Assembly: GCA_012840135.1 (NCBI GenBank)
Contig: DUMA01000032.1
Location: 1 to 64,000, forward strand
DNA: 64,000 nucleotides
Direction: 5' to 3'
Origin: Thermoanaerobacterales bacterium
Lineage (GTDB): Bacteria > Bacillota > Thermosediminibacteria > Thermosediminibacterales > Tepidanaerobacteraceae
This document shows, piece after piece, positions 1 to 7,428 of this stretch; the stretch's first letter is position 1, and every line of letters starts with the position of its first letter. A program made the position numbers and the translations under genes. Below the pieces are notes generated by a model that worked only from the letters and a program-made list of their open reading frames with translations, did no database searches and was not told the origin of the DNA.

Positions 1-157
1 CAAAAATTATGGTCCAAACCTGCTGAAAAATAGCAGGGTATTGGAAAATAAATGAATAAAGATTAGGTTATCAAGGTCCAATGAAAAAAGGATAAGATTT
101 AAAATCGCGTTTTTCAATGGTAACTAAGTAAGCAAAAAAGCATCTAGAGCATATGGA

Positions 158-859
158 TTATTCAATTCTCTTTAAAGTTATCAAAGTTTTTTCGACATCA
201 TCAATATGTGCAGACATTACTTTTTCAGCTTCAGCAACATCTTGATGTTTAATTGCTTCAAATATTTGTTTATGATATTTAAGAGAGTTTTGCATTATTA
301 TGGGAGATTTAACAACAGCCTTTTGTGCTTCCAACAGAAGGTGACGAACGGCAGTAAAAAGTTCAAAAAGAATCTCGTTTTGCGCTGCTTCCGCTACAGC
401 TTCATGAAAAGCTATATCAGCAGCCACAAACTTATGTTCATCATTAGTCATCATATCATCCATTTCCTTTAAGGCATTTCGCATGCGTTCGATATCTTCT
501 TCCGTGGCCCGTTCAGCAGCTAAGGCAGCTATTTTAACTTCAAGTAATTTACGTACCTCAAAAAGTTCTTTAAAGCTTATACGTTGTAGTATAAGTTTTT
601 GAGTAAGAGGATCTGTAAAAAGAGAAGAAATATCACTATTTACGAATGTTCCTTCCCTTTTTCTTGTAAGAATTCCCAAAGCAACAAGGGCTTTTAAAGC
701 TTCTCGGATGGTAGGTCTGCCTACCGAAAACCTTTCGGCAAGTTCTCTTTCTGCGGGTAATTTCTCTCCCCGTTTTACTTCCCCATCAACAATCATTGTC
801 TTAATCTGTTCAACAACTTCATCTGCTAAAGTTGTTCTTTTTATAGGTATAATTTTCAC
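158..859 (-). CDS. GntR/FadR-family transcriptional regulator (FCD domain)
   Basis: A 233-residue one-component DNA-binding regulator. Residues about 8-70 form the GntR winged helix (RELAERFSVGRPTIREAL is the recognition region). Residues about 95-225 are an all-helical FCD ligand-binding domain, which in this family usually binds a small carboxylic acid through a metal site. The start is GTG at 859, placed 6 nt after a GGGAGGT ribosome site. It is divergent from the aminotransferase at 1246. Two 19-bp TGGT-type palindromes lie upstream (892-910 and 959-977), so autoregulation is likely. The ligand and target genes cannot be read from the sequence. Confidence 0.9.
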   Translation of the reverse strand: MKIIPIKRTTLADEVVEQIKTMIVDGEVKRGEKLPAERELAERFSVGRPTIREALKALVALGILTRKREGTFVNSDISSLFTDPLTQKLILQRISFKELFEVRKLLEVKIAALAAERATEEDIERMRNALKEMDDMMTNDEHKFVAADIAFHEAVAEAAQNEILFELFTAVRHLLLEAQKAVVKSPIIMQNSLKYHKQIFEAIKHQDVAEAEKVMSAHIDDVEKTLITLKRIE

Positions 860-891
860 GTAAGACCTCCCAAAAAGTTTATTTTGACAGT

Positions 892-910
892 TGGTATTAT
901 TGTAAGACCA
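892..910. promoter_or_regulatory. Candidate GntR/FadR operator, copy 1
   Basis: The sequence TGGTATTATTGTAAGACCA fits the imperfect palindrome TGGT-N-TTA-N3-TAA-N-ACCA. FadR/LldR-type regulators commonly bind TGGT...ACCA palindromes. It lies about 30 bp upstream of the regulator's start codon, where binding would block its own transcription. The site is seen in the sequence; binding is inferred. Confidence 0.55.
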
Positions 911-928
911 TCATTTCGTATAAAAGTG

Positions 929-954
929 TAATAACCTGTATAAGACTGTTATTA
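929..954. repeat. Inverted repeat between the two operator copies
   Basis: TAATAAC and GTTATTA arms of 7 bp are separated by 12 bp (CTGTATAAGACT). It may be a third, weaker regulator site or a separate operator. No function is assigned. Confidence 0.35.
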
Positions 955-958
955 ATAA

Positions 959-977
959 TGGTATTATTATAATATCA
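959..977. promoter_or_regulatory. Candidate GntR/FadR operator, copy 2
   Basis: TGGTATTATTATAATATCA shares its first ten bases with the site at 892 and keeps the TGGT-N-TTA-N3-TAA half-site structure; the last half-site is ATCA instead of ACCA. It starts 67 bp from copy 1. Two matching sites in one divergent region argue for a real operator pair. Confidence 0.5.
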
Positions 978-1072
978 TGCAAATATTTATAAAATTTTTG
1001 GTTTGCTGTTCTATTGGTTAACTGGTCATACCTCTTAGTTATATATTTCGACATAAAAGTAATTTTTCCTTC

Positions 1073-1110
1073 TTTTTTATAAAAATTTTTTATAAAAATT
1101 TTTTATAAAA
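1073..1110. repeat. Three tandem copies of a 13-bp AT repeat
   Basis: TTTTTTATAAAAA is repeated at 1073-1085, 1086-1098 and 1099-1110 (the last copy is one base short). Each unit is itself nearly palindromic and forms A/T tracts that would bend DNA. It lies about 40 bp upstream of the aminotransferase promoter. Confidence 0.8.
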
Positions 1111-1150
1111 CTATGATTTACCACTCTAATACATTTTGGGAAAATTATTC

Positions 1151-1179
1151 TTGTGTAATTATGAATTTTGACTTATAAT
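1151..1179 (+). promoter_or_regulatory. Predicted promoter of the aminotransferase gene
   Basis: A consensus -10 TATAAT at 1174-1179 is preceded at 17 bp by a weak -35 TTGTGT at 1151-1156. The start codon follows about 67 nt downstream. Confidence 0.5.
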
Positions 1180-1245
1180 GTATTAAAATATGAGTCCATG
1201 TTTTTCTAAAAACCTGCATACAATCTTTTAGAGGGGCTGATATAG

Positions 1246-2367
1246 ATGAACATAAAGACCTTCGGAGTGGAAAGATGGATGAACGCCTATGAGCATGGAG
1301 CCTTCTACAACCTGGCCGAAACCGATGCCAAGGCTTTCACCCTGGACGAACTTCTGTCCCTGGGAAAGAAATTCGAAGTGCTGGATGAACTCCTTAGGGT
1401 CAAGATCAGTTACAATCCCACCACCGGTAGTCAATCCTTGAGAGAGGTAATCTCCGGCTTTTACGGCGATACCGGGCCCGAGAACATTCTCATCACCACC
1501 GGAGCCATTGAAGCGGATTTTCTTGTCACCAACTCTCTTGTGGAGGCCGGCGATACGGTCATAGTCCAGTTTCCGGCATACCAGGCGCTGTATTCCACCG
1601 CCGAGGCAAGAGGTGCCCGCATCAAATACTGGCATATGAACATAGAACGGGGATATGAACCGGATATTGAAGAACTAAAAGCTCTCATCGATGACAGGAC
1701 AAAAATGATAGTGCTGAATATTCCCCATAATCCTACCGGAGCGGTCATTTCCGAAGAGCAGCTGAAAACCATTCTTTCATGGGCCCAAGAGCGGGACTTC
1801 TGGGTGCTTTGCGATGAGGTCTATCACGATTTTGCTCTGGAGCCCGGTGTGGTGCCGCCTTATGGGCGCACTTTAAGCAAAAGAGCCATAAGCGTTGGAA
1901 GCATGTCCAAAGCCTATGGACTTTCTGGTCTCCGCCTGGGATGGATTGCAGCCCCCGATGAAATCATAAACCGGTGCTGGTGTTGGAAGGACTATACCTC
2001 CATAAGCAACTCGCCTATCAACGATTTCCTGGCCACCTTCGCTCTGAAAAATATCGACAAGGTAATGGAAAGAAACCTTGGCATCGCCCGGCAGAATCTT
2101 GAAACACTTTTAAAATGGTTCAAAGAACATGAGATTTTCTTTGACTATGTCACGCCTAAAGCTGGAGTGCTCACCTTCCCGCGGGTCAAAAACATCCCCA
2201 TGTCCACCGAAGAATTGTGCAAAAAGCTCTTTGAAAAAGAAGGCCTCTTGATGGTGCCGGGAGAATGCTTCGAGATGCCGGGACACCTGAGGATTGGATT
2301 TGGAAATGATTCCAAGATGTTCAAGACCGGCCTTTCCATATTCTCGTCATTTTTAAACACTCTTTGA
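1246..2367 (+). CDS. PLP-dependent aminotransferase, class I/II fold
   Basis: A 373-residue fold-type I PLP enzyme. Motifs seen are NPTG (162-165), the cofactor-binding Asp190 in LCDEVYHDF, and the Schiff-base Lys222 in SVGSMSKAYGLSG followed by R230 and the LGW stretch typical of aspartate-aminotransferase folds. The length matches the smaller members of the family. The ATG at 1246 follows a GAGGGGCT ribosome site. The amino-acid substrate cannot be assigned. It is followed after 100 bp by aldolase in the same direction, with no clear terminator between them, but no shared pathway is evident. Confidence 0.9.
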   Translation: MNIKTFGVERWMNAYEHGAFYNLAETDAKAFTLDELLSLGKKFEVLDELLRVKISYNPTTGSQSLREVISGFYGDTGPENILITTGAIEADFLVTNSLVEAGDTVIVQFPAYQALYSTAEARGARIKYWHMNIERGYEPDIEELKALIDDRTKMIVLNIPHNPTGAVISEEQLKTILSWAQERDFWVLCDEVYHDFALEPGVVPPYGRTLSKRAISVGSMSKAYGLSGLRLGWIAAPDEIINRCWCWKDYTSISNSPINDFLATFALKNIDKVMERNLGIARQNLETLLKWFKEHEIFFDYVTPKAGVLTFPRVKNIPMSTEELCKKLFEKEGLLMVPGECFEMPGHLRIGFGNDSKMFKTGLSIFSSFLNTL

Positions 2368-2468
2368 TCTTTTACAGCAAGGCTTTTTCCGATTAATTAT
2401 CTTTTATTTTTTGTTTTTTTGTAATATACTTGTTATGGCATCTTAATTTTAAAGAGGGAGGTTTAATT

Positions 2469-3398
2469 ATGCCGCTGGTTACATCAAAGGAAATGTTTCA
2501 AAAGGCCTATGAAGGCGGTTATGCCGTAGGCGCCTTCAATGTTAACAACATGGAAATCATCCAGGGAATCATTGAAGCTGCCAAGGAGGAAAAAGCTCCT
2601 CTTATCCTTCAGGTCTCAGCCGGTGCCAGAAAATACGCCAAACCCGTATATCTTCGCAAGCTGGTAGAGGCTGCCGTTGAGGATTCGGGCTTGCCCATTG
2701 TCCTTCACCTGGACCACGGCGAAAACTTTGAAATCTGCAAGGCCTGCGTGGATGACGGCTTCACGTCAGTCATGATCGACGGTTCCAAATACCCCTTCGA
2801 GGATAACATAGCCATCACTAAAAAAGTCGTGGAATACGCCCATGAAAGAGGAGTGGTGGTGGAAGCGGAGCTCGGAAAACTGGCGGGCATTGAAGACAAC
2901 GTAAAAGTGTCCGAAAGGGAAGCCACCTTCACCGATCCCGACCAGGCCGTGGAATTCGTTGAAAGGACCGGTGTGGACTCTCTGGCAGTGGCCATAGGCA
3001 CCAGCCACGGGGCCTATAAATTCAAGGGTGAGCCGAAACTTGATTTTGATCGCCTGGAAAAAATAACAAAAATGCTTCCCGGATTCCCCCTGGTGCTCCA
3101 CGGTGCTTCTACCGTGCTGCCGGACTTCGTGGAGGCCTGCAATAAATACGGCGGCAATATCCCGGGGGCAAAGGGCGTGCCCGAAGAAATGCTTAAGAAA
3201 GCCGCCAGTATGGGGGTCTGCAAGATAAACATAGATACCGACCTTCGCCTGGCCATGACCGCATCGGTAAGAAAATACCTGGCGGAAAACCCATCGGAAT
3301 TTGACCCCAGAAAATACCTGGGCGCAGGCCGGGATGCCATAAAGGAAATGGTGCGGCACAAGATCAAGAATGTGTTGGGCTGTGATGGTAAAATATAA
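2469..3398 (+). CDS. fba: Class II fructose-bisphosphate aldolase
   Basis: A 309-residue zinc-dependent aldolase that splits fructose-1,6-bisphosphate in glycolysis and makes it in gluconeogenesis. Asp82-His83 in HLDHGE are the catalytic acid and a zinc ligand; His180 (GTSHG) and His211 (LHGAS) complete the zinc site, and the NIDTD segment binds phosphate. The start is ATG 2469 after GAGGGAGG; an upstream in-frame start at 2430 lacks a ribosome site. It is physically separate from the gap-eno operon at 34.7-41.7 kb. GatY/KbaY tagatose aldolases are close relatives, so fructose specificity is likely but not proved. Confidence 0.93.
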   Translation: MPLVTSKEMFQKAYEGGYAVGAFNVNNMEIIQGIIEAAKEEKAPLILQVSAGARKYAKPVYLRKLVEAAVEDSGLPIVLHLDHGENFEICKACVDDGFTSVMIDGSKYPFEDNIAITKKVVEYAHERGVVVEAELGKLAGIEDNVKVSEREATFTDPDQAVEFVERTGVDSLAVAIGTSHGAYKFKGEPKLDFDRLEKITKMLPGFPLVLHGASTVLPDFVEACNKYGGNIPGAKGVPEEMLKKAASMGVCKINIDTDLRLAMTASVRKYLAENPSEFDPRKYLGAGRDAIKEMVRHKIKNVLGCDGKI

Positions 3399-3408
3399 TT
3401 TTTTGAGA

Positions 3409-3445
3409 CAAAAATACTCCGATCGTTTTATCGGAGTGTTTTTGT
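3409..3445 (+). terminator. Rho-independent terminator after fba
   Basis: ACTCCGAT and ATCGGAGT arms (3416-3423 / 3430-3437) are extended by an A-run pairing with the following T-run, giving a long stem with a T-rich 3' side. Confidence 0.85.
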
Positions 3446-3572
3446 TTCCATGATCAGTCGATATTTTTACATAATAGTAATGGGCAATTAGGATATTTTT
3501 GTCCTATTTTTAAAGGAAAAAAGCAAATTGCGTAGAATCTTATTGTTATATTCTAATAATGAAGGTGATCAA

Positions 3573-4928
3573 ATGCTCAATTTGGACTTTTTAATGGTAA
3601 ACCTTCCGGAAGACATTCAAAATCTGGTGATTTACGGCGATTATGAAGGCGCCCGCAGGTTGATCGACCTTAAACTGAAAAAGAATATAGGAGATATGCT
3701 GAGGGACAGGCTGCTTTTTGAAAAAGAAAGGCTGATGCGGCTGGAGGGCGAATACATTTACCCCTTCGATGAAGCTTTAAAACTTGCCTCATCGGCGATA
3801 AAGGATTTTACCCAGGAAGAGCTGGAGCGGTTGAAAGAAGAAGGGTATGCCGATTGGGCCTTTGTGAACGGTAAATTGATGTTTCACAGGAGGTTCCTGG
3901 AAAACATTAAAAAAACCCTGCCGGAAATTAAAGACCGGCTGATGGATTCAGGCGAAGATTCCGATAAAGAATCGGATATCCTGGATGCCACCGTTAAAAA
4001 TATCATTGAACATGGGCAGAAGGCATATCATATACATGTCAAAACCGGCGTGAAGCTTAAAAAGGAAGCCGAAAGGGCAGGAGAAAAAGTTAGGGTTTAT
4101 CTTCCAATTCCTGCCGCCGAAAAAGGCATTAAAAATATCAAGATATTGAACACATCCCATAAGCCCGCCTTCACATCACCTGATTATCATCCTTCAAGGA
4201 CCGTTTATTTTGAAGAAAATCTCAAGAGCGGCGATGTGTTTTTTGTGGAATATTCCTATGAAAATCACGTGAGCTATATCAAGCTTGACTACAACAACGT
4301 TGATGCCGACCAGCCGGTTTTTTACACCGAAGAAATGCCGCCGCACATTTTGTTTACACCATATCTTAAAAACCTGGCGGCAAAGATAGTGGGCTTCGAA
4401 AAAAATCACTTGAAGAAAGCCAGAATGATATATGATTACATAACCTGCCATGTAAAATATTCTTTCGTAAGGTCTTATTCCACACTGCCGAACATCCCCG
4501 AATATGCAGCCTTAAATTTAAAGGGAGACTGCGGCGTCCAGGCCCTGCTCTTCATAACCCTCTGCAGGATTTGCGGCGTCCCTGCAAAATGGCAGTCGGG
4601 CCTTTATGTAAATCCATACCATATCGGCTGTCATGACTGGGCTCAATTTTACGTAAAGCCTTACGGGTGGCTGTACGCAGACCCGTCTTTCGGCGGGGGC
4701 GCCCTCAGAAAAGGAAGTAACAAGCTGTGGGATTTCTATTTCGGAAACATCGACCCCTTCAGAATGCCCGCCAACTCCGAGTTCCAGCAGGAATTTGCGC
4801 CCAAAAAGTCATTTCTGCGATCCGACCCTTACGACAACCAGGTGGGGGAAGTGGAATACGAGAGCGGCAATGTCTACTCAAATGACTTTGAATCGATAAT
4901 GGAGATAATTGACATGCATGAGCTATAG
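3573..4928 (+). CDS. Transglutaminase-like (papain-fold) protein
   Basis: A protein of about 451 residues with a C-terminal transglutaminase core. The likely catalytic triad is Cys320 (KGDCGVQALL), His354 (GCHDWAQFYV) and Asp370 (YADPSFG), the order expected for the family. The N-terminal 250 residues contain helices and a beta region with no recognised domain. No signal peptide is seen, so it is probably cytoplasmic. ATG 3573 is preferred over TTG 3528 because GAAGGTGAT lies just upstream. In bacteria such domains act as peptidases or amide hydrolases as often as crosslinkers; the substrate is unknown. Confidence 0.85.
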   Translation: MLNLDFLMVNLPEDIQNLVIYGDYEGARRLIDLKLKKNIGDMLRDRLLFEKERLMRLEGEYIYPFDEALKLASSAIKDFTQEELERLKEEGYADWAFVNGKLMFHRRFLENIKKTLPEIKDRLMDSGEDSDKESDILDATVKNIIEHGQKAYHIHVKTGVKLKKEAERAGEKVRVYLPIPAAEKGIKNIKILNTSHKPAFTSPDYHPSRTVYFEENLKSGDVFFVEYSYENHVSYIKLDYNNVDADQPVFYTEEMPPHILFTPYLKNLAAKIVGFEKNHLKKARMIYDYITCHVKYSFVRSYSTLPNIPEYAALNLKGDCGVQALLFITLCRICGVPAKWQSGLYVNPYHIGCHDWAQFYVKPYGWLYADPSFGGGALRKGSNKLWDFYFGNIDPFRMPANSEFQQEFAPKKSFLRSDPYDNQVGEVEYESGNVYSNDFESIMEIIDMHEL

Positions 4929-5006
4929 ATATAACGTCAGTTTATTGCTAGCTACTGTATATCGTGGCGTATATAAAGATATATATCACCCCCGGACCTA
5001 ATTATG

Positions 5007-5027
5007 ACCACCCGTTTAGCGGGTGGT
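5007..5027. terminator. Hairpin between convergent genes
   Basis: ACCACCCG and CGGGTGGT form an 8-bp stem with a 5-nt loop, between the stops of the transglutaminase gene and the macrodomain gene. Neither strand has a strong T-run next to it, so it may be a weak bidirectional terminator. Confidence 0.5.
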
Positions 5028-5038
5028 TTGCCCTAATT

Positions 5039-5557
5039 TTATAAATTTAAAGCCTCAGCCAGAGCTTCTTCATATGCTTTCATTGTTGTCTCGTCAAAAC
5101 ATACCATGAGTACCGTTTCTATACCTTCATTTTCCTCTAGGAACTTGCTTATTTCCCGAATCGCAATCCCGGCGGCACGTTTTACCGGAAACCGGTATGC
5201 ACCAGTGCTTATGGATGGAAACGCAATCGTCTTCACCCCGTTTTTTACCGCCAGCTGCAGTGAGTTCCTGTAGCAGGCGGCAAGAAGCTCATCTTCATTG
5301 TCATTGCCGCCGTGCCAGACGGGGCCCACCGTATGTATCACGTATCTTGCGGGAAGCCGGTATCCCTTTGTGATCTTCGCTTCCCCCGTCCTGCAGCCGT
5401 TCAGACGACGGCATTCCTCCAAAAGCTCAGGACCCGCCGCACGGTGTATGGCGCCGTCCACACCGCCGCCCCCTAGCAGCGTATTGTTTGCGGCATTAAC
5501 AATAGCATCCGCCTTAACCTTTGTGATATCTCCTAGAATTATATCGATACGCCCCAT
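5039..5557 (-). CDS. Macrodomain O-acetyl-ADP-ribose deacetylase-like protein
   Basis: A 172-residue single macrodomain that binds ADP-ribose; relatives remove ADP-ribose from proteins or deacetylate O-acetyl-ADP-ribose. The N-terminal [20 protein letters not shown] and [14 protein letters not shown] motifs form the ADP-ribose pocket (the Asn-Asn and Asp are the catalytic-type residues), and the [10 protein letters not shown] loop binds phosphate. The start is ATG 5557 behind AAAGGA; 16 more codons upstream have no ribosome site. It stands alone with no ADP-ribosyltransferase or sirtuin next to it. Confidence 0.9.
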   Translation of the reverse strand: MGRIDIILGDITKVKADAIVNAANNTLLGGGGVDGAIHRAAGPELLEECRRLNGCRTGEAKITKGYRLPARYVIHTVGPVWHGGNDNEDELLAACYRNSLQLAVKNGVKTIAFPSISTGAYRFPVKRAAGIAIREISKFLEENEGIETVLMVCFDETTMKAYEEALAEALNL

Positions 5558-5645
5558 AATGATTATCCTTTCTATTATATCTTTTTTAATTATATAATAG
5601 TTCACACTTCATTCTATGTAAAGTGGGGCCTTTTTTAATTTCTTA

Positions 5646-5922
5646 CTATTCTAATTCCATGGCTTTTTTTATTGATTCTTTCAGCTTGGGAAGGTTCTTT
5701 TTAATCGTATTCCATACAAGTAACAAATCAACTCCAAAATATTCATGTATAAGAATATCTCTCATACCTGCCATTTCTTTCCATGGAATATCAGAATACT
5801 TTTCTTTAAATGTTTTCGATATATTTTTTGCCGCTTCGCCTATTATCTCAAGCCTTCTTATTGGTTAACTGATAAAGTTTCTGCAACAGCTTATATTTTT
5901 CTTTATGAGTTAATTTGTCCAT
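5646..5922 (-). pseudogene. hepT-like (HEPN ribonuclease toxin) remnant
   Basis: The minus strand from 5864 to 5646 encodes 72 residues that match the C-terminal two-thirds of the HepT/DUF86 HEPN toxin family: RRLEIIGEAAKNIS followed by the RNase motif RDILIHEYF (R-x4-H-x-Y). The usual first 40 residues are missing; the frame is blocked by TAA at 5865-5867. A short ATG frame (5922 to 5848, beginning MDKLTHKEKY) runs into it in another frame. No mntA antitoxin is present. The locus looks dead, left after a deletion and a frame break. Confidence 0.7.
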
Positions 5923-6002
5923 GTTTTTTTCCAATTTATTTATTATTCGCTATGTTTACAATAAGTTCATGTATTGGAAAAGAATCGACTATGTTTTTCG
6001 AC

Positions 6003-6037
6003 AACAAAAAAACTGGGTCAATTCCTAAAACCCAGTC
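6003..6037 (-). terminator. Terminator of the tRNA transcript
   Basis: ACTGGGT and ACCCAGT arms (6030-6036 / 6012-6018) are followed on the minus strand by seven T (6005-6011), just downstream of tRNA-Glu. Confidence 0.85.
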
Positions 6038-6050
6038 ACTGTAACGTATC

Positions 6051-6126
6051 TGGTAGCCATAGGGGGATTCGAACCCCCGTTACCGCCGTGAGAGGGCGGC
6101 GTCCTGAACCCCTAGACGATATGGCC
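6051..6126 (-). tRNA. tRNA-Glu (anticodon CUC)
   Basis: A 76-nt cloverleaf. The acceptor stem GGCCATA/TATGGCT starts with a G-U pair; the anticodon loop CTCTCAC lies in a CCGCC/GGCGG stem giving anticodon CTC; the T-arm has GGTTCGAATCC; 3' CCA is encoded (6051-6053). It is co-transcribed with the tRNA-Gln 9 nt upstream. CUC reads GAG codons, so a second tRNA-Glu (UUC) must lie elsewhere. Confidence 0.95.
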
Positions 6127-6135
6127 GTATAAAAA

Positions 6136-6209
6136 TGGCTGCGGGACTAGGATTCGAACCTAGACAACATGATCCAGAGTCATGCGTGCTACCGTTACAC
6201 AATCCCGCA
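6136..6209 (-). tRNA. tRNA-Gln (anticodon CUG)
   Basis: A 74-nt cloverleaf. The acceptor stem TGCGGGA/TCCCGCA has the U1-A72 pair typical of tRNA-Gln, the discriminator base is G, the anticodon loop is CTCTGGA (anticodon CTG), the T-arm has GGTTCGAATCC, and CCA is encoded. Confidence 0.95.
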
Positions 6210-6234
6210 ACGCTATTTTGTTTACGCAAAAAAT

Positions 6235-6263
6235 ATATTAACATATTTTTTTTGGGAAGTCAA
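6235..6263 (-). promoter_or_regulatory. Predicted promoter of the tRNA-Gln/tRNA-Glu unit
   Basis: On the minus strand TTGACT (6258-6263) and TAATAT (6235-6240) are 17 bp apart, ending 26 bp before tRNA-Gln. The promoter falls between fmdB and the tRNAs, so the tRNAs need not depend on fmdB readthrough. Confidence 0.65.
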
Positions 6264-6268
6264 GATTT

Positions 6269-6484
6269 TTAGTGGCAGCCGCCGCAGGTGCTGCAGCTGC
6301 CTCCGCTGCAACCTCCGGAGCCCGAGGAAGTTGACCCGCTCCCGCTAATATACATAAATCCGGTAAAGCGCTGGCTGGCTCTTCCGCCGCACTCGGGACA
6401 GCGGACTTTGTCTTTATCTTTGATAGAAACAAACTCGCTGAACTGAAGACCACAACTGTCGCATTTAAAATCAAAGGTCGGCAT
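6269..6484 (-). CDS. FmdB-type zinc-ribbon protein
   Basis: A 71-residue protein. The first 40 residues form a zinc ribbon (CDSCG and CPECGG pairs) typical of the putative regulatory FmdB family. The tail is a Gly/Ser/Cys-rich segment with further CGGC-type cysteines. ATG 6484 follows AGGAAGGGAT; upstream in-frame codons lack support. The biochemical role of the family is not established. It lies between smpB and the tRNAs. Confidence 0.85.
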   Translation of the reverse strand: MPTFDFKCDSCGLQFSEFVSIKDKDKVRCPECGGRASQRFTGFMYISGSGSTSSGSGGCSGGSCSTCGGCH

Positions 6485-6647
6485 ATAAATCCCTTCCTGA
6501 AAATTATTGATATTTATATATAGAATCAATGCTCCAGCAGGTTTTACCCCCTCTGAAGCAATTTTAGTATAGAGAGCTCTCCGCCACCTGTTCCACTCTT
6601 AAAGAAGCGGTGTAGATCAGCTTTTATAAAAAGACGATGGTTACAAT

Positions 6648-7115
6648 CTACCTCATATTGTATTCTTTAAATGCTTTTTCCATCTCGCGCTCGGCATCTT
6701 TCCGTTTTATGTCTTCCCGGCGGTCGTAAAGGGTTTTTCCTTTTGCCACAGCCAGTTCAACCTTCACAAGACCCCGCTCGTTAAGGTAGACCCTCAGCGG
6801 AATCAAAGTTACACCTTTTTCCTTCACAAGGCCGAAGAGGCGGTTTATTTCCCTCCGGTGCATGAGGAGCTTTCTGGTGCGCAAAGGGTCTTTATTGAAG
6901 ATATTGCCCTTTTCGTAAGGGCTGATGTGCATGTTGTAAAGAAGCAGCTCTCCCTTTTCCACCCCGGCGTAGCTATCCTTCAGGTTGCCCTTCCCCGCCC
7001 TCAGAGATTTTACTTCAGTCCCGGAAAGAGCAATACCAGCCTCATATGTTTCCAATATATGATAATCGTGCCGGGCTTTCCTATTTGTCACCAGATCCCT
7101 GGACTTTTTCTCCAC
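6648..7115 (-). CDS. smpB: SsrA-binding protein SmpB
   Basis: A protein of about 155 residues that binds tmRNA and carries it to stalled ribosomes for trans-translation. The OB-fold core shows [17 protein letters not shown] and the conserved NRKARHDY start; the C-terminal basic tail ([15 protein letters not shown]) enters the mRNA channel. The GGAGGT ribosome site touches the ATG at 7121 but sits 6 nt before the GTG at 7115, so GTG is the better start. In many Firmicutes smpB directly follows rnr; here 6.5 kb separates them. No tmRNA gene is seen beside it. Confidence 0.95.
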   Translation of the reverse strand: MEKKSRDLVTNRKARHDYHILETYEAGIALSGTEVKSLRAGKGNLKDSYAGVEKGELLLYNMHISPYEKGNIFNKDPLRTRKLLMHRREINRLFGLVKEKGVTLIPLRVYLNERGLVKVELAVAKGKTLYDRREDIKRKDAEREMEKAFKEYNMR

Positions 7116-7252
7116 TGCCATACCTCCGCTTATATTGACTGTCAAAAAATCTTTCATTCTTCCGCCATCGCCATTAAAGCAGCATAGGGCTGTTCACCAG
7201 TTGCCGAATATGTGCGATGGTTTTGGGTTCTTGTTTAAAAGATTTCCCATTA

Positions 7253-7281
7253 ATTATATCATAGATTTTATGCCGCCGCAA
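7253..7281 (-). promoter_or_regulatory. Predicted promoter of smpB
   Basis: On the minus strand a -35 TTGCGG (7276-7281) and a consensus -10 TATAAT (7253-7258) are 17 bp apart, about 130 nt before smpB. It explains how smpB is expressed although its usual upstream gene rnr is far away. Confidence 0.65.
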
Positions 7282-7428
7282 AAGATTTACATTTGCTCGC
7301 TCAGGATTTTCCGGTAAACCTCATTTTGTCTAGCTTTGCTGGAAAAAGCCAGCTCAAAAACGTATATAATAAATATATAACCTTAGCGTTGGGAAATTTG
7401 GTTCTGATTTGAGGTGAAATATATATTG

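Noticed and set aside
1-157. Gene or RNA at the left edge
   Set aside because: The short AT-rich stretch shows no coding frame, promoter pair or convincing hairpin.
6530-6647. Possible tmRNA gene next to smpB
   Set aside because: The gap is only 118 bp, too short for a tmRNA of about 350 nt, and shows no tRNA-like ends or tag reading frame.
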